DNA from: Gammaproteobacteria bacterium
Lineage (GTDB): Bacteria > Pseudomonadota > Gammaproteobacteria > Pseudomonadales > Pseudohongiellaceae
Direction: 5' to 3'
DNA length: 41,859 bases
NCBI GenBank assembly: GCA_947457195.1
Contig: CANGUU010000015.1
Location: 1-41,859, forward strand
Part shown: positions 9,615 to 18,268 of the stretch, piece by piece
How positions within the stretch are numbered: position 1 is the stretch's first letter
Layout: each line of letters opens with the position of its first letter
Program-made: the position numbers and the translations under genes
The notes under the pieces: model-generated
What the model saw: the letters and a program-made list of their open reading frames with translations, nothing else
The model's database searches: none
Told to the model about the DNA's origin: nothing

Positions 9615-10046
9615 TCAGAACAACCGCGGACAGAGTTCCTCGGATTTGAAGAAATAGGCAATCTCGCGCTGCGCCGAAGCAGCCGAATCCGAGCCGTGCA
9701 CGGCGTTCGCATCGATGGACTTGGCAAAGTCGGCGCGAATCGTGCCCGGTGCTGCCTGGGCCGGATTGGTGGCGCCCATCAGCTCGCGATTGCGCGCGAT
9801 GGCATTTTCCCCTTCGAGCACCTGCACGATCACCGGGCCGGAAGTCATGAAGCCAACCAGGTCCTTGAAGAACGGTCGCGCCTTGTGTTCGGCGTAGAAG
9901 CCTCCTGCGGAATCATCGTTCAGCTGCAGCATCTTGGCAGCGAGCACGCGCAGCCCGCCTTCTTCGAAGCGAGTGATGATCTTGCCGATTACATTTTTGG
10001 CGACTGCGTCCGGTTTGATGATGGAGAGGGTGCGTTCGACTGCCAT
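9615..10046 (-). CDS. ndk: Nucleoside diphosphate kinase
   Basis: A 143-residue enzyme that equilibrates nucleoside di- and triphosphates through a phosphohistidine. The protein starts [18 protein letters not shown] and carries the active-site His117 in NAVHGSDS. The frame is open upstream to 10136, but ATG at 10046 has GGAG 8 nt before it and matches the family N-terminus and length (143), so the shorter form is chosen. It sits between rlmN (45 nt away) and the isc operon (98 nt from fdx), the order seen in Pseudomonas. Confidence 0.98.
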   Translation of the reverse strand: MAVERTLSIIKPDAVAKNVIGKIITRFEEGGLRVLAAKMLQLNDDSAGGFYAEHKARPFFKDLVGFMTSGPVIVQVLEGENAIARNRELMGATNPAQAAPGTIRADFAKSIDANAVHGSDSAASAQREIAYFFKSEELCPRLF

Positions 10047-10082
10047 GGGTAACTCCAGGTAGGGCTCAAAAACAGGTCGCGT

Positions 10083-10110
10083 ATTGTATGCGCGTTGCCG
10101 GGTATTTGCA
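10083..10110 (-). promoter_or_regulatory. Candidate sigma70 promoter for ndk
   Basis: On the - strand, TACAAT (10083-10088) is preceded by TGCAAA (10105-10110) with a 16-bp spacer. The -10 matches five of six consensus bases; the -35 is weak (three of six). It sits 37 nt upstream of the ndk ATG in the only sizeable gap between the isc and rlmN-rodZ blocks, so it could start a transcript running from ndk towards der. Inferred from consensus only. Confidence 0.4.
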
Positions 10111-10144
10111 TCCAGCAATGCAGTTTTCTTTTGCAAATCAAGGC

Positions 10145-10483
10145 TTAACGCTTTTCAGCAACCATATTGATGGTATACAGCGGTAGTTCCACAATCAGGT
10201 TCTGCCCAGCCACGATGGCCTGGCAGCCAAGCCGGGAATCCGGCTCCAATCCCCAGGCCTTGTCGAGTTGGTCATCCTCGAGTTCGTCAGAGGGTGCCAG
10301 CGAGGCGAAGCCTTCGCGCACCAGCACATGGCAGGTGGTGCAGGCACAGGATTTCTCACAGGCATGCTCGATCTCGATGCCGTTGCGCAGCGCAGCATCG
10401 AGAATGCTTTCGCCGCTGTCGGCGTCGATGACCGCCCCCTGCGGGCACAGTTTGGCATGGGGTAGAAAAACGATCTGCGGCAT
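10145..10483 (-). CDS. fdx: ISC-type [2Fe-2S] ferredoxin
   Basis: A 112-residue adrenodoxin-like ferredoxin that donates electrons during Fe-S assembly on IscU. Cluster ligands are at C42, C48, C51 ([12 protein letters not shown]) and C87 (RLGCQ), the same positions as E. coli Fdx; C46 is also conserved. ATG at 10483 (MPQIVFLP) fits the family; the frame is open upstream to 10561 but that would overlap hscA. It is 4 nt downstream of the hscA stop and is the last isc gene here. No iscX follows before ndk. Confidence 0.97.
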   Translation of the reverse strand: MPQIVFLPHAKLCPQGAVIDADSGESILDAALRNGIEIEHACEKSCACTTCHVLVREGFASLAPSDELEDDQLDKAWGLEPDSRLGCQAIVAGQNLIVELPLYTINMVAEKR

Positions 10484-10487
10484 GCAC

Positions 10488-12338
10488 CTACTCTCCGATG
10501 GCATCGATCTGCTGGCCAGCCAGGGCTGCGCGGATACCCGCGTCCATGCGGCGACCGGCAAAATCGCGACTGAGGGAATTGAGCTGCTCGGTCAGCGTTT
10601 CGATGAGCCGGGCATCTGTACCCACTGTAGCAGCATCGAGCTCCCGCATGGCGCGCTCGAGGGTGCCTCGCTCGTCTTCGTCGAGCAAGGTAGCTCCATC
10701 CTGCTGCAGCGCTGCGTGCAGGGCCTCGAGGTGCCGGAGCGCCTCGACGCGCCGCTCACGCAGGCTGCGCTGGGCCTTGTCGAGCGCCGCGCTCTCCATG
10801 GAACTCCGGATCATCGCCGTGATCTGTGTCTCCTCGAGACCGAAGGAAGGTTTCACCACGACACTGTTCTTCGCACCGCTGGTCAATTCTTCCGCTTGCA
10901 CCTGCAGCAGACCATCGGCATCGACCTGGAAGGTCACCCGGACCCGGGCGGCGCCCGCCACCATGGGGGGAATGCCGCGCAAGTCGAAGCGGGCCAGTGA
11001 GCGACAGTCACTGACCAGCTCCCTTTCACCCTGGTAGACGTGCAGAGACATGGCGGTCTGGCCATCCTTGAACGTGGTGAATTCCTGCGCGCGGACGACG
11101 GGTATGGTGCTGTTGCGGGGCACGATCCGCTCCATGAGACCGCCCATGGTTTCGATGCCGAGTGACAGCGGGATGACGTCGAGCAGCAGCGCAGCATCGC
11201 CGTACTTGTTGCCCACCAGCACGTCGGCCTGCAAGGCGGCCCCAAGTGCCACGACCTCATCGGGGTCGAGCGAACTGAGCGGTTCACGACCGAACAACTG
11301 CTTCACCCGCTCACGCACGCGGGGCGTCCGCGTGGATCCTCCGACCAAGACCACATCGCTGATGTCGCCGACCTGCAGGCCGGCATCGCGCAGCACGCGT
11401 CGGCAGGCCAGTAGCGTCTGGTCGAGAAGAGGATCGATCAGCCGCTCGAGCTGGAGCCGATCGAGACTGCCCTGCCAGGATCCGACCTGCACCCGGGCCT
11501 TGTCGGCAGTGCTCAACTGGTGCTTCGCCACCCGGGCCTGCTGGAGCAGCAGTCGATAGTCCTCCTTGCTCCCGCAAGGCTGTCCTGACTCCTGCAACAA
11601 CCAGTCGGCGATTACCCTATCGAAATCATCGCCCCCCAAAGCGCTGTTGCCCCCAGTTGCCACGACAGTGAAAACTCCCTGATCCAGTCGCATGAGAGAG
11701 ACGTCGAAGGTACCCCCCCCAAGGTCGTAGATCACGACGGTCCCGGTGAGTTGCTGGTCGAGACCATAGGCAACTGCTGCCGCCGTCGGCTCACTCAGCA
11801 ATCTCAGTACGTTGAGTCCCGCAATCCGGGCGGCCGCTTGGGTGGACTGGCGCTGTGCCTCGTCGAAATAGGCCGGCACGGTGATGACCACGCCGTCGAT
11901 GCTGCCGCCCAACGCGTCCCCGGCTCGGCCGGCGAGTGCCTTCAGAATTTCGGCGCCGACCTGCACGGGGGACACCAGCCCGGCCTCGGTACGGATCTGT
12001 ACCATGCCGCCGTCTTCGGCAGCCTGCAGGACATAGGGCAACGGGTAGTTGATGTCGGACAGGCCACGTCCGAGCAGACGCTTCGAGGAAGACACGAGCG
12101 TTCCCCCGTCAGCTGCGAGGGCTTCGTTGCCAACCAGCGGGACCGCATCCTCGGGAAAGCGTACAAGCGAGGGCAGCAACCGGTTGCCATGCGCATCGGG
12201 CAGGACGCGAGCACGTCCTTCCTTCGCCACGGCCACGAGTGAGTTGGTGGTTCCAAGATCGATACCAACGGCACGCTTGCGACGAACTACCTGACGGGCG
12301 CTACCCTGCCCCGGTTCGGCAATGGAGAAAAGAACCAT
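10488..12338 (-). CDS. hscA: Fe-S assembly Hsp70 chaperone HscA
   Basis: A 616-residue DnaK-type chaperone. The ATPase domain begins with AVGIDLGTTNSLVAV (about 23-37) and includes IYDLGGGTFDVSL and VLVGGSTRTPRVRERV; the substrate-binding and lid domains fill the C-terminal third. HscA binds the LPPVK motif of IscU and, stimulated by HscB, helps release the assembled cluster. Length matches E. coli HscA (616). ATG at 12338 lies 2 nt after the hscB stop. Its genomic place between hscB and fdx separates it from general DnaK. Confidence 0.97.
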   Translation of the reverse strand: MVLFSIAEPGQGSARQVVRRKRAVGIDLGTTNSLVAVAKEGRARVLPDAHGNRLLPSLVRFPEDAVPLVGNEALAADGGTLVSSSKRLLGRGLSDINYPLPYVLQAAEDGGMVQIRTEAGLVSPVQVGAEILKALAGRAGDALGGSIDGVVITVPAYFDEAQRQSTQAAARIAGLNVLRLLSEPTAAAVAYGLDQQLTGTVVIYDLGGGTFDVSLMRLDQGVFTVVATGGNSALGGDDFDRVIADWLLQESGQPCGSKEDYRLLLQQARVAKHQLSTADKARVQVGSWQGSLDRLQLERLIDPLLDQTLLACRRVLRDAGLQVGDISDVVLVGGSTRTPRVRERVKQLFGREPLSSLDPDEVVALGAALQADVLVGNKYGDAALLLDVIPLSLGIETMGGLMERIVPRNSTIPVVRAQEFTTFKDGQTAMSLHVYQGERELVSDCRSLARFDLRGIPPMVAGAARVRVTFQVDADGLLQVQAEELTSGAKNSVVVKPSFGLEETQITAMIRSSMESAALDKAQRSLRERRVEALRHLEALHAALQQDGATLLDEDERGTLERAMRELDAATVGTDARLIETLTEQLNSLSRDFAGRRMDAGIRAALAGQQIDAIGE

Positions 12339-12340
12339 GG

Positions 12341-12853
12341 TCAGGAGTCCAGCCAGCGCTCTTCGAGCCGCTCCACTTCCTCCACAAACTTGTGGAGGAA
12401 CTGCAGTTCTTGCAGGCTGATCTGTGCAGAACGCAGATCATGTTCGGCAATCTGCTCGCGCAGTCGGGACCAGCACTCCGAAGCCGCAGTCTCTGCGGTT
12501 CTGCGCAAGGCCTCGACGGCTTGGCGGTCGCGTACCCCCGCGGCGCTTTCGAGGGACTCCCGTGCGGTCAGTTGCTGCTCGAGAAAATCGATCGGCAACC
12601 GCACGGTTTGGGTACTGCCGTCGCCAAGCAGTTCCACCAGGTGCTCGGCCCGGCGCAACGGGGTCTTCAGAACCAGGTAGGCCTCATTCAACAGGCTGGC
12701 CCGCTGCAGTGCCTGCTGTCGTTCGGCCGCGGGCGCGGCCGCGAAGCGGTCTGGATGCCAGCGCAGTTGCTGCTCACGATACTGCAGGTCGAGCAGTGCA
12801 CGGTCCAGATCGACTGCCGCGGGCATGTCCAGAAGGGAAAAGTAGTTCAGCAC
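12341..12853 (-). CDS. hscB: Fe-S assembly co-chaperone HscB
   Basis: A J-domain co-chaperone of HscA. The protein starts NYFSLLDMP, with the HPD motif in RWHPDRF at about 33-35 and a C-terminal three-helix domain that binds IscU. I chose GTG at 12853 (170 residues): E. coli HscB is 171 residues and begins at the equivalent point. The frame continues to an ATG at 12901, but that start would overlap iscA by 31 nt and add 16 residues with no counterpart. The ribosome site before the GTG is weak, so the start is the least certain part of this call. Confidence 0.94.
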   Translation of the reverse strand: MLNYFSLLDMPAAVDLDRALLDLQYREQQLRWHPDRFAAAPAAERQQALQRASLLNEAYLVLKTPLRRAEHLVELLGDGSTQTVRLPIDFLEQQLTARESLESAAGVRDRQAVEALRRTAETAASECWSRLREQIAEHDLRSAQISLQELQFLHKFVEEVERLEERWLDS

Positions 12854-12870
12854 GATCGGAGTCCGTCTTG

Positions 12871-13194
12871 CTAAACGGTAAAGCTTTCGCCGCAGCCACA
12901 TTCCGCCTTGACGTTGGGATTGTGGAACTCGAAGCCCTCATTCACACCGTGTTTCACGAAATCCATCTCGGTGCCATCCAGATAGGCCAGACTCTTGGCA
13001 TCCACGATGACACTGACCCCGTGATTTTCGAAGATGCGGTCTTCTCCATTCAACTGATCGACGAATTCCAGCACATAGGCCATGCCGGAGCAGCCAGTCG
13101 TCGTCACACCGATTCGTATTCCGACGCCCTTGCCACGTGCCGCCAACTGTGCAGCAACGTGCTTGGCCGCATTTTCTGTAAGAGAGATTGCCAT
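12871..13194 (-). CDS. iscA: A-type Fe-S carrier IscA
   Basis: A 107-residue A-type carrier that accepts clusters or iron and delivers them to apoproteins. The three ligand cysteines are C35 ([16 protein letters not shown]), C99 and C101 (ECGCGESF), identical in position and protein length to E. coli IscA. It lies 28 nt after iscU and 17 nt before hscB in the standard operon order. Confidence 0.97.
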   Translation of the reverse strand: MAISLTENAAKHVAAQLAARGKGVGIRIGVTTTGCSGMAYVLEFVDQLNGEDRIFENHGVSVIVDAKSLAYLDGTEMDFVKHGVNEGFEFHNPNVKAECGCGESFTV

Positions 13195-13222
13195 GTGAAA
13201 ACCCTGCTGCGAACCGATCCGA

Positions 13223-13624
13223 TTACTGCTGCCCGACCTTGTTTTGGTCGCGCTTCTGCCTCACATCGGCAATCGCCGCCTTGATGGCATCTTCGGCCAG
13301 TACCGAACAGTGGATCTTCACCGGCGGCAAACCCAGTTCCTGGGCGATCTCGGTGTTTCGAATCTTGGCAGCGTCATCGAGGGAGCGCCCCTTCACCCAC
13401 TCGGTCAGCAGGGAACTCGACGCAATCGCAGAGCCACAGCCATAGGTCTTGAACTTGGCGTCTTCGATTATGCCCGCATCGTTGACCTTGATCTGCAGGC
13501 GCATGACGTCGCCGCAGGCCGGTGCTCCGACCATGCCGGTACCAACATTGGCATCGCCGTCATCAAGCTTGCCAACATTACGGGGGTTTTCGTAGTGGTC
13601 TATCACTTTTTCCGAGTAGGCCAT
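13223..13624 (-). CDS. iscU: Fe-S cluster scaffold IscU
   Basis: A 133-residue scaffold on which [2Fe-2S] and [4Fe-4S] clusters are built using sulfur from IscS. Cluster-site cysteines are visible at C37 (GAPACGD), C63 (TYGCGSA) and C106 (IHCSVLA), and the HscA recognition motif LPPVK is at 99-103. The tail extends about five residues beyond E. coli IscU. ATG at 13624 follows GAGGTGA. An unusually wide 105-nt gap with a GC-rich hairpin separates it from iscS. Confidence 0.97.
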   Translation of the reverse strand: MAYSEKVIDHYENPRNVGKLDDGDANVGTGMVGAPACGDVMRLQIKVNDAGIIEDAKFKTYGCGSAIASSSLLTEWVKGRSLDDAAKIRNTEIAQELGLPPVKIHCSVLAEDAIKAAIADVRQKRDQNKVGQQ

Positions 13625-13654
13625 GGTGTCACCTCATCACTGCTTTCTACACAA

Positions 13655-13679
13655 GGCGGCATGAACGCATCCTGCCGCC
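13655..13679 (-). other. GC-rich hairpin in the iscS-iscU intercistronic gap
   Basis: The arms GGCGGCA (13655-13661) and TGCCGCC (13673-13679) are perfectly complementary with an 11-nt loop. No U-tract follows on the - strand, so this is not a normal intrinsic terminator. It sits midway in the 105-nt gap between iscS and iscU. It could stabilise or mark processing of the polycistronic mRNA and help set the iscS to iscU ratio; this is inference. Confidence 0.6.
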
Positions 13680-13729
13680 GAATCCGTTATCTAGAGCGTC
13701 GCGCACGACTGCCCTCTTTGCCCAGACGG

Positions 13730-14941
13730 CTAGTGGGCAGCCCACTGCACCTTCGACATATCGACGCCGTCCTTGTACATGTCCCACAATGGCGACAACT
13801 CGCGCAGCTTGCTCACCGATTCGCGGATGCGACCGATGGCGTGATCGACATCGGCCTCGGTCGTGAAACGACCGATGGAGAATCGCAGTGAACTGTGAGC
13901 CAACTCGTCGTTGAGTCCCAGCGCACGCAGCACGTAAGAGGGCTCGAGACTGGCTGATGTGCAGGCAGACCCGGAACTCACTGCCAGATCCTTGAGTGCC
14001 ATGATCAGCGATTCACCCTCGACAAAGTTGAAGCTCACATTGAGGTTGCCGGCAACGCGCTGCTCAAGGTCACCGTTGACGTAAACCTCTTCGAGATCCT
14101 TGATGCCATCGAGCAAGCGGTCACGCAGGCGCTTGATGCGAGCGTTGTCGGCATGCATCTCCAGCCGCGCCAACCTGAACGCCTCGCCCATCCCCACGAT
14201 CTGGTGAGTCGGCAAGGTGCCTGAGCGCATGCCGCGCTCGTGCCCGCCGCCGTGCATCTGGGCTTCGAGGCGGACCCGTGGCTTGCGGCGCACGTACAGG
14301 GCACCGACTCCCTTGGGTCCGTAGGTCTTGTGGGCGGAGAACGCCATCAGGTCCACGTTCATGGCTTCGACGTCGATGTCGACCTTGCCCGTGCTCTGCG
14401 CGGCATCCACATGGAACAGCACCTTGTGCTCCCGACAAACGGCACCGATCGCCTTGATGTCGTTGATGACGCCGATTTCGTTGTTCACATGCATGATGCT
14501 GACAAGGATGGTATCCGGCCGGATCGCTGCCGCCACGGCGGCAGGCTGGATGAGCCCCTCCTTGTCCGGATCGAGGTAGGTCACCAAGAAGCCTTCACGC
14601 TCCAGCTGCCGACAGCTGTCGAGCACCGCCTTGTGTTCGATCTTGGACGTGATGATGTGCTTGCCGCGGGTCTGGTAGAAGTGGGCAGCCCCCTTGAGCG
14701 CCAGGTTGTTCGATTCGGTCGCCCCGGAAGTCCAGACAATCTCACGAGGGTCACAATTGACGAGATCGGCCACATGCTGGCGCGCTTGCTCGATGGCTTC
14801 CTCGGCCTTCCAGCCAAACAGGTGCGAACGGGAGGCCGGGTTGCCGAAATTACCCTCGAGCGTCAGACACTCGACCATGGCCTTCACGACCCGGGGATCG
14901 CAGGGAGTGGTGGCAGCGTAATCGAAATAGATGGGTAACAT
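13730..14941 (-). CDS. iscS: Cysteine desulfurase IscS
   Basis: A 403-residue PLP enzyme that removes sulfur from cysteine as an enzyme persulfide and passes it to IscU, TusA, ThiI and other acceptors. PLP lysine lies in [10 protein letters not shown] and the mobile-loop catalytic Cys in [10 protein letters not shown] (about residue 327). The protein starts [17 protein letters not shown] at 14941 is chosen although the frame is open to 15064, because this matches the 404-residue E. coli enzyme and leaves a 19-nt gap to iscR. It is the second gene of the isc operon. Confidence 0.98.
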   Translation of the reverse strand: MLPIYFDYAATTPCDPRVVKAMVECLTLEGNFGNPASRSHLFGWKAEEAIEQARQHVADLVNCDPREIVWTSGATESNNLALKGAAHFYQTRGKHIITSKIEHKAVLDSCRQLEREGFLVTYLDPDKEGLIQPAAVAAAIRPDTILVSIMHVNNEIGVINDIKAIGAVCREHKVLFHVDAAQSTGKVDIDVEAMNVDLMAFSAHKTYGPKGVGALYVRRKPRVRLEAQMHGGGHERGMRSGTLPTHQIVGMGEAFRLARLEMHADNARIKRLRDRLLDGIKDLEEVYVNGDLEQRVAGNLNVSFNFVEGESLIMALKDLAVSSGSACTSASLEPSYVLRALGLNDELAHSSLRFSIGRFTTEADVDHAIGRIRESVSKLRELSPLWDMYKDGVDMSKVQWAAH

Positions 14942-14960
14942 GGGTCGAAAACTCTCTCGA

Positions 14961-15476
14961 TCAAAGGGACGAAACGGCGATGGTGTTTGGGCTCGAACGT
15001 CGGGCGTCCTGGTGTTTCTGCTGTTCTTCCTGCTGCTTGACGCGCTCGCTCTGGTTGCGGGCAATCACTTCGACCTCCCGCTTCGAGACGAGGTCGGCCA
15101 GCGAGATGTTGCTCAGAAAGGCATGAATCTGGTCACTGAGATCCTGCCAAAGATGGTGGGTCAGGCAGGTCTCTCCCTGCTGGCAGTCGCTCTTGCCCTG
15201 GCAGCGCGTCGTGTCGAGCGACTCACTCACGGCATCGATGATCTCTGCGACGTGGATGTCCTTCTCAGAACGAGCCAGGCGATAACCACCGCCCGGGCCG
15301 CGCACACTGCTGACGAGCTTGCGCTGGCGCAGTTTGGCGAACAACTGCTCCAGATAGGAAAGTGAGATGGCTTGCCGTTGGGAAATTTCGGTCAGATTCA
15401 CCGGTCCCGTGGTGGCATTGATGCTGAGGTCGAGCATGGCGGTTACGGCGTAACGGCCCTTGGTGGTCAGACGCAT
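14961..15476 (-). CDS. iscR: Fe-S-sensing Rrf2-family regulator IscR
   Basis: A 171-residue winged-helix regulator. The protein starts [17 protein letters not shown], the recognition helix region is [14 protein letters not shown], and cluster ligands are C92, C98, C104 and H107, exactly as in E. coli IscR. Holo-IscR represses the isc operon; apo-IscR acts at other sites. The C-terminal tail ([14 protein letters not shown]) is hydrophilic and poorly conserved. The gene has a strong ribosome site (GGGAGGAG) and a good candidate IscR operator upstream, which supports autoregulation. No cysE lies between iscR and trmJ, unlike Pseudomonas. Confidence 0.97.
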   Translation of the reverse strand: MRLTTKGRYAVTAMLDLSINATTGPVNLTEISQRQAISLSYLEQLFAKLRQRKLVSSVRGPGGGYRLARSEKDIHVAEIIDAVSESLDTTRCQGKSDCQQGETCLTHHLWQDLSDQIHAFLSNISLADLVSKREVEVIARNQSERVKQQEEQQKHQDARRSSPNTIAVSSL

Positions 15477-15539
15477 TGCTTGAGCTCCTCCCGTAGATTG
15501 CCGGCAAGCATGCCAAACCCCAGCGGAAGACTCAAGTAT

Positions 15540-15564
15540 TTAGCTGATAAAAATACTCAACTAT
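15540..15564 (-). promoter_or_regulatory. Candidate type-1 IscR operator in front of iscR
   Basis: Read on the - strand, this 25-bp segment opens with ATAGTTGAGTATTTT and closes with TATCAGCTAA. Against the published type-1 IscR consensus (ATASYYGACTRWWWYAGTCRRSTAT, 25 positions) I count 21 matches. It begins at the last base of the trmJ stop codon and ends 63 nt before the iscR ATG. The TTGAGT inside it could serve as a -35 element, so bound IscR would block the promoter; a clear -10 is not evident. Confidence 0.75.
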
Positions 15565-16391
15565 TAATCTTCGGGGGTACCGCCCTCCAAGTTCTTGGGG
15601 CTGGTGTTCAGATCCTGCAGTGCAGCCGGCGCTGCCTCGGCCTTTGCGAGCGCCTGCTCGGTCGCCGTGAGTATGCCGCGCAGGATACTGACCTCCATCC
15701 GATCCAGTTGGACTCGCTGGTAAAGGCGGCGCAGCCTGCGCAGCAGCGGCCGCTTCAGCTCCGGCTTGTGAAAATCCAGTCTGATCAGCACCGTCTCGAG
15801 GTGAGAGAGATAGTTGTCGAACTCCGCCGCGGTCGCTGGTAATTGATCCCAATCCTGCTCCTCACCCGCCCCCGCGGCACGAACTGGCGCGACCCCTGCC
15901 ATACCCAGCCACCCCTTGCGCAGTTCGTAGCAGAGCACCAGCACCGCCGCCGCCAGGTTGAGCGACGCATAGTCGGGATTGACCGGTATGTGTACATGAA
16001 AGTGACAAAGGTGCAGTTCCTCGTTGGTGAGACCACTGATTTCCCTGCCGAACACCAAAGCCACCTGCTGATTGTCAGGCAGTCCAAGAACCTGCCTGGC
16101 GCAGCCCTCTGGCTCCAGCAGGGGCACGGGCATGTTACGCAGCCGCGCGCTGGTCCCCAGCACCAGATGGCAATCTGCTATGGCTGCTGGCAGCGAATCC
16201 ACGACGATGGCCGACTCGAGAACGCTCTGCGCTGAAGCCGCCATGCTGACCGCTTCCTGGGCTGGCCACTGCCGGGGATTGACCAGCACGAGCCGCGAGA
16301 GACCCATGTTGAGCATGGCTCGCGCAGTAGCGCCGATATTGCCGGGGTGGGAGGTCTCGACCAGCACGATACGGACGTTGGAAAGCAGCAT
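15564..16391 (-). CDS. trmJ: tRNA (cytidine/uridine-32-2'-O)-methyltransferase TrmJ
   Basis: A 275-residue SPOUT-fold methyltransferase that 2'-O-methylates position 32 of several tRNAs. Typical sequence: RIVLVETSHPGNIGATARAM at the N-terminus, LVNPRQWP, LVFGREISGLTNEEL and the knot motif NPDYASLNLAAAVLVLCYEL. The C-terminal extension, including a 15-residue acidic/Gly/Glu tail, makes it longer than E. coli TrmJ (246). It is divergent from suhB across a 124-nt gap, as in many gammaproteobacteria. Confidence 0.95.
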   Translation of the reverse strand: MLLSNVRIVLVETSHPGNIGATARAMLNMGLSRLVLVNPRQWPAQEAVSMAASAQSVLESAIVVDSLPAAIADCHLVLGTSARLRNMPVPLLEPEGCARQVLGLPDNQQVALVFGREISGLTNEELHLCHFHVHIPVNPDYASLNLAAAVLVLCYELRKGWLGMAGVAPVRAAGAGEEQDWDQLPATAAEFDNYLSHLETVLIRLDFHKPELKRPLLRRLRRLYQRVQLDRMEVSILRGILTATEQALAKAEAAPAALQDLNTSPKNLEGGTPED

Positions 16392-16424
16392 TAAGATTGG
16401 CCCCTACAGCTCGGCAGCTCATGG

Positions 16425-16453
16425 TAAACAGCCGCCGGACCATTTGCTATGAT
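16425..16453 (+). promoter_or_regulatory. Candidate sigma70 promoter for suhB
   Basis: TAAACA (16425-16430) and TATGAT (16448-16453) are separated by exactly 17 bp, and a TG one base before the -10 (TGCTATGAT) makes it an extended -10. Transcription would begin near 16460, about 55 nt before the suhB GTG. The elements match four and five of six consensus bases. Confidence 0.6.
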
Positions 16454-16515
16454 GCCGCCCCCTCGCCGCGGCGAGCCCTCTGATTGACCCTCTGCTGAGC
16501 GCTACAGGAGCCCAC

Positions 16516-17295
16516 GTGCATCCGATCGTCAACATTGCCCTGCGTGTCGCACGCGAAGCCGCTTCCGTCATCGCTCAGGCGCATGTCCGGCCGGATCGCG
16601 TCAAGGTAGCAACCAAGGGCAAAAACGACTACGTCACGGACATTGATAAAACGGTCGAAGATCTTCTGATCAGTGGTCTGCGCAAGACCTATCCCGATCA
16701 CAGCTTCCTCGCCGAGGAAGGGGGAAGTCAGGAGGGTGCCGACAAGGAAACGCTGTGGATCATCGACCCCATCGATGGCACACGCAATTTTGTGATGGGC
16801 ATTCCGCACTTCTGCATCTCGATGGCCTGTCTGCAACGCGGCAAACTGCAGCATGCAGTCATCGTCGATCCCATACTCAATGAAGAGTTCACGGCTTCCA
16901 AGGGCAGCGGTGCCCAGTTGAATGGCAACCGCATACGGGTCCGGGCGCGGACCAGCCTCGAGGGTGCCACCATTAGCCTGAGCTGTGCGGGCTTGCGTCA
17001 GTTTGAGGCCATGCAAGAACTGCAGCAGCGCCTGAAAGGGGTGGCCGGCGGTCTACGCTTCACTGGCTCGACGGCTCTCGACCTGGCGTACGTGGCGGCC
17101 GGTCGCCTCGACGCGGGCTGGACTGCAGGTGTGAGTCCCTGGGACAGCGCCGCCGGCATGTTGCTGGTGCAGGAGGCCGGCGGTCTGATCAGCAATACGC
17201 AGGGCGACCCGGACTGCCTCTACAGCGAGAGCCTGGTGTTTGGCAGTCCGAAGTGCTTCAAAACCCTGCTGCAACTGGCGTCCGGCAAGGCCTGA
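16516..17295 (+). CDS. suhB: Inositol-1-monophosphatase family protein SuhB
   Basis: A 259-residue Mg-dependent phosphatase of the IMPase/FIG superfamily. Motifs are E67/E68 (LAEEGG), WIIDPIDGTRNF with D84 and D87, and WDSAAGMLLVQEAGG near the C-terminus. In E. coli SuhB also binds the rRNA antitermination complex, and the residues MHPIVNIALRVAREA match that protein, so the name is used rather than a generic one. The start is GTG at 16516 with AGGAG 5 nt upstream. It is convergent with secF, with only 6 nt between the stops. Confidence 0.96.
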   Translation: MHPIVNIALRVAREAASVIAQAHVRPDRVKVATKGKNDYVTDIDKTVEDLLISGLRKTYPDHSFLAEEGGSQEGADKETLWIIDPIDGTRNFVMGIPHFCISMACLQRGKLQHAVIVDPILNEEFTASKGSGAQLNGNRIRVRARTSLEGATISLSCAGLRQFEAMQELQQRLKGVAGGLRFTGSTALDLAYVAAGRLDAGWTAGVSPWDSAAGMLLVQEAGGLISNTQGDPDCLYSESLVFGSPKCFKTLLQLASGKA

Positions 17296-17301
17296 GCGTG
17301 G

Positions 17302-18249
17302 TCAGGGCAAGGCGTCCAGCTCTTCCTTGGCCTTGACGGGCGGCATCATGTCCTCTTTCGAAAGGTTCATGAACATCAGCGTGCTGGTGGCCACGTAGAT
17401 GGATGCATACGTGCCTACGATGACACCGACAATCAGGACGATCGAAAATCCGTAAAGCACCGGACCACCGAAGAAAAGCAGCGCAAACAGGACGAGCAAG
17501 GTAGTCATTACCGTGATCATGGTCCTGACCAGTGTCTGGCTGAGCGCGGTATCGATGATGCGCTCCGGTTCAACGCCACGCAGCAGGCGGAAATTTTCGC
17601 GAACGCGGTCCGACACCACGACGGTATCGTTCAGCGAGTAACCAATCACCCCGAGAATCGATGCCAGCACGTTCTGGTCGAAATCGATACGCGCCAGCGC
17701 GATGAACCCGGCGGTGATGATGCCGTTGTGCACCAGCGATAGCACCGCACCGATGGAAAACTTGAATTGAAACCGCAGGGCGATGAACATCATCAGCAAG
17801 GCAGTCGCTACCAGCATGCCCATGATGCCCTGCTCCCTCAACTCGTCACCGACCTGGGCGCCGATGAAGGAACTGCCCGCCAAAGTCACCTGATTGGGGG
17901 ACGAGTCGGCCAGCACGGCTGCCACGCGTGCAGCGGTTTCACCCGCCGCCTGTTCGGTTTCCTCACTGCCGTCGGCGTTCTGGATACGGACCTGGATGTT
18001 GGTGTCGGAACCGAGCGACACCACCTCGTTATCGGGGAAGCCGGCCTGCTCCAGCGTCTGGCGGATCTGCTCGAGATCCGGCGCCTGCTGGTACTGCAGC
18101 AGCACCTGAGTGCCACCGGTGAAATCAAGGGCGAATTTGAAACCATTGACGGCTATCGCGATCACCGACCCCAGCACCAGCAACGCAGACAACACGACAC
18201 AGTGCATGCGGTAGCGCATGAATGGGAGAACTTTGGTCAGGTCCAGCAT
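17302..18249 (-). CDS. secF: Protein translocase subunit SecF
   Basis: A 315-residue RND-type membrane protein that partners SecD in using the proton gradient to drive the late stages of Sec export. A first membrane segment is followed by GFKFALDFTGGTQVLL, a periplasmic P1-like domain (about 45-130) and five more membrane segments. The conserved LGVIGYSLNDTVVVSDRVREN motif is present. It lies 19 nt downstream of secD in the usual yajC-secD-secF order. Confidence 0.97.
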   Translation of the reverse strand: MLDLTKVLPFMRYRMHCVVLSALLVLGSVIAIAVNGFKFALDFTGGTQVLLQYQQAPDLEQIRQTLEQAGFPDNEVVSLGSDTNIQVRIQNADGSEETEQAAGETAARVAAVLADSSPNQVTLAGSSFIGAQVGDELREQGIMGMLVATALLMMFIALRFQFKFSIGAVLSLVHNGIITAGFIALARIDFDQNVLASILGVIGYSLNDTVVVSDRVRENFRLLRGVEPERIIDTALSQTLVRTMITVMTTLLVLFALLFFGGPVLYGFSIVLIVGVIVGTYASIYVATSTLMFMNLSKEDMMPPVKAKEELDALP

Positions 18250-18268
18250 GGAAAGTATGCTCCGCTTG

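Noticed and set aside
12854-12901. Longer hscB starting at ATG 12901
   Set aside because: It would overlap iscA by 31 nt and add 16 residues absent from HscB proteins.
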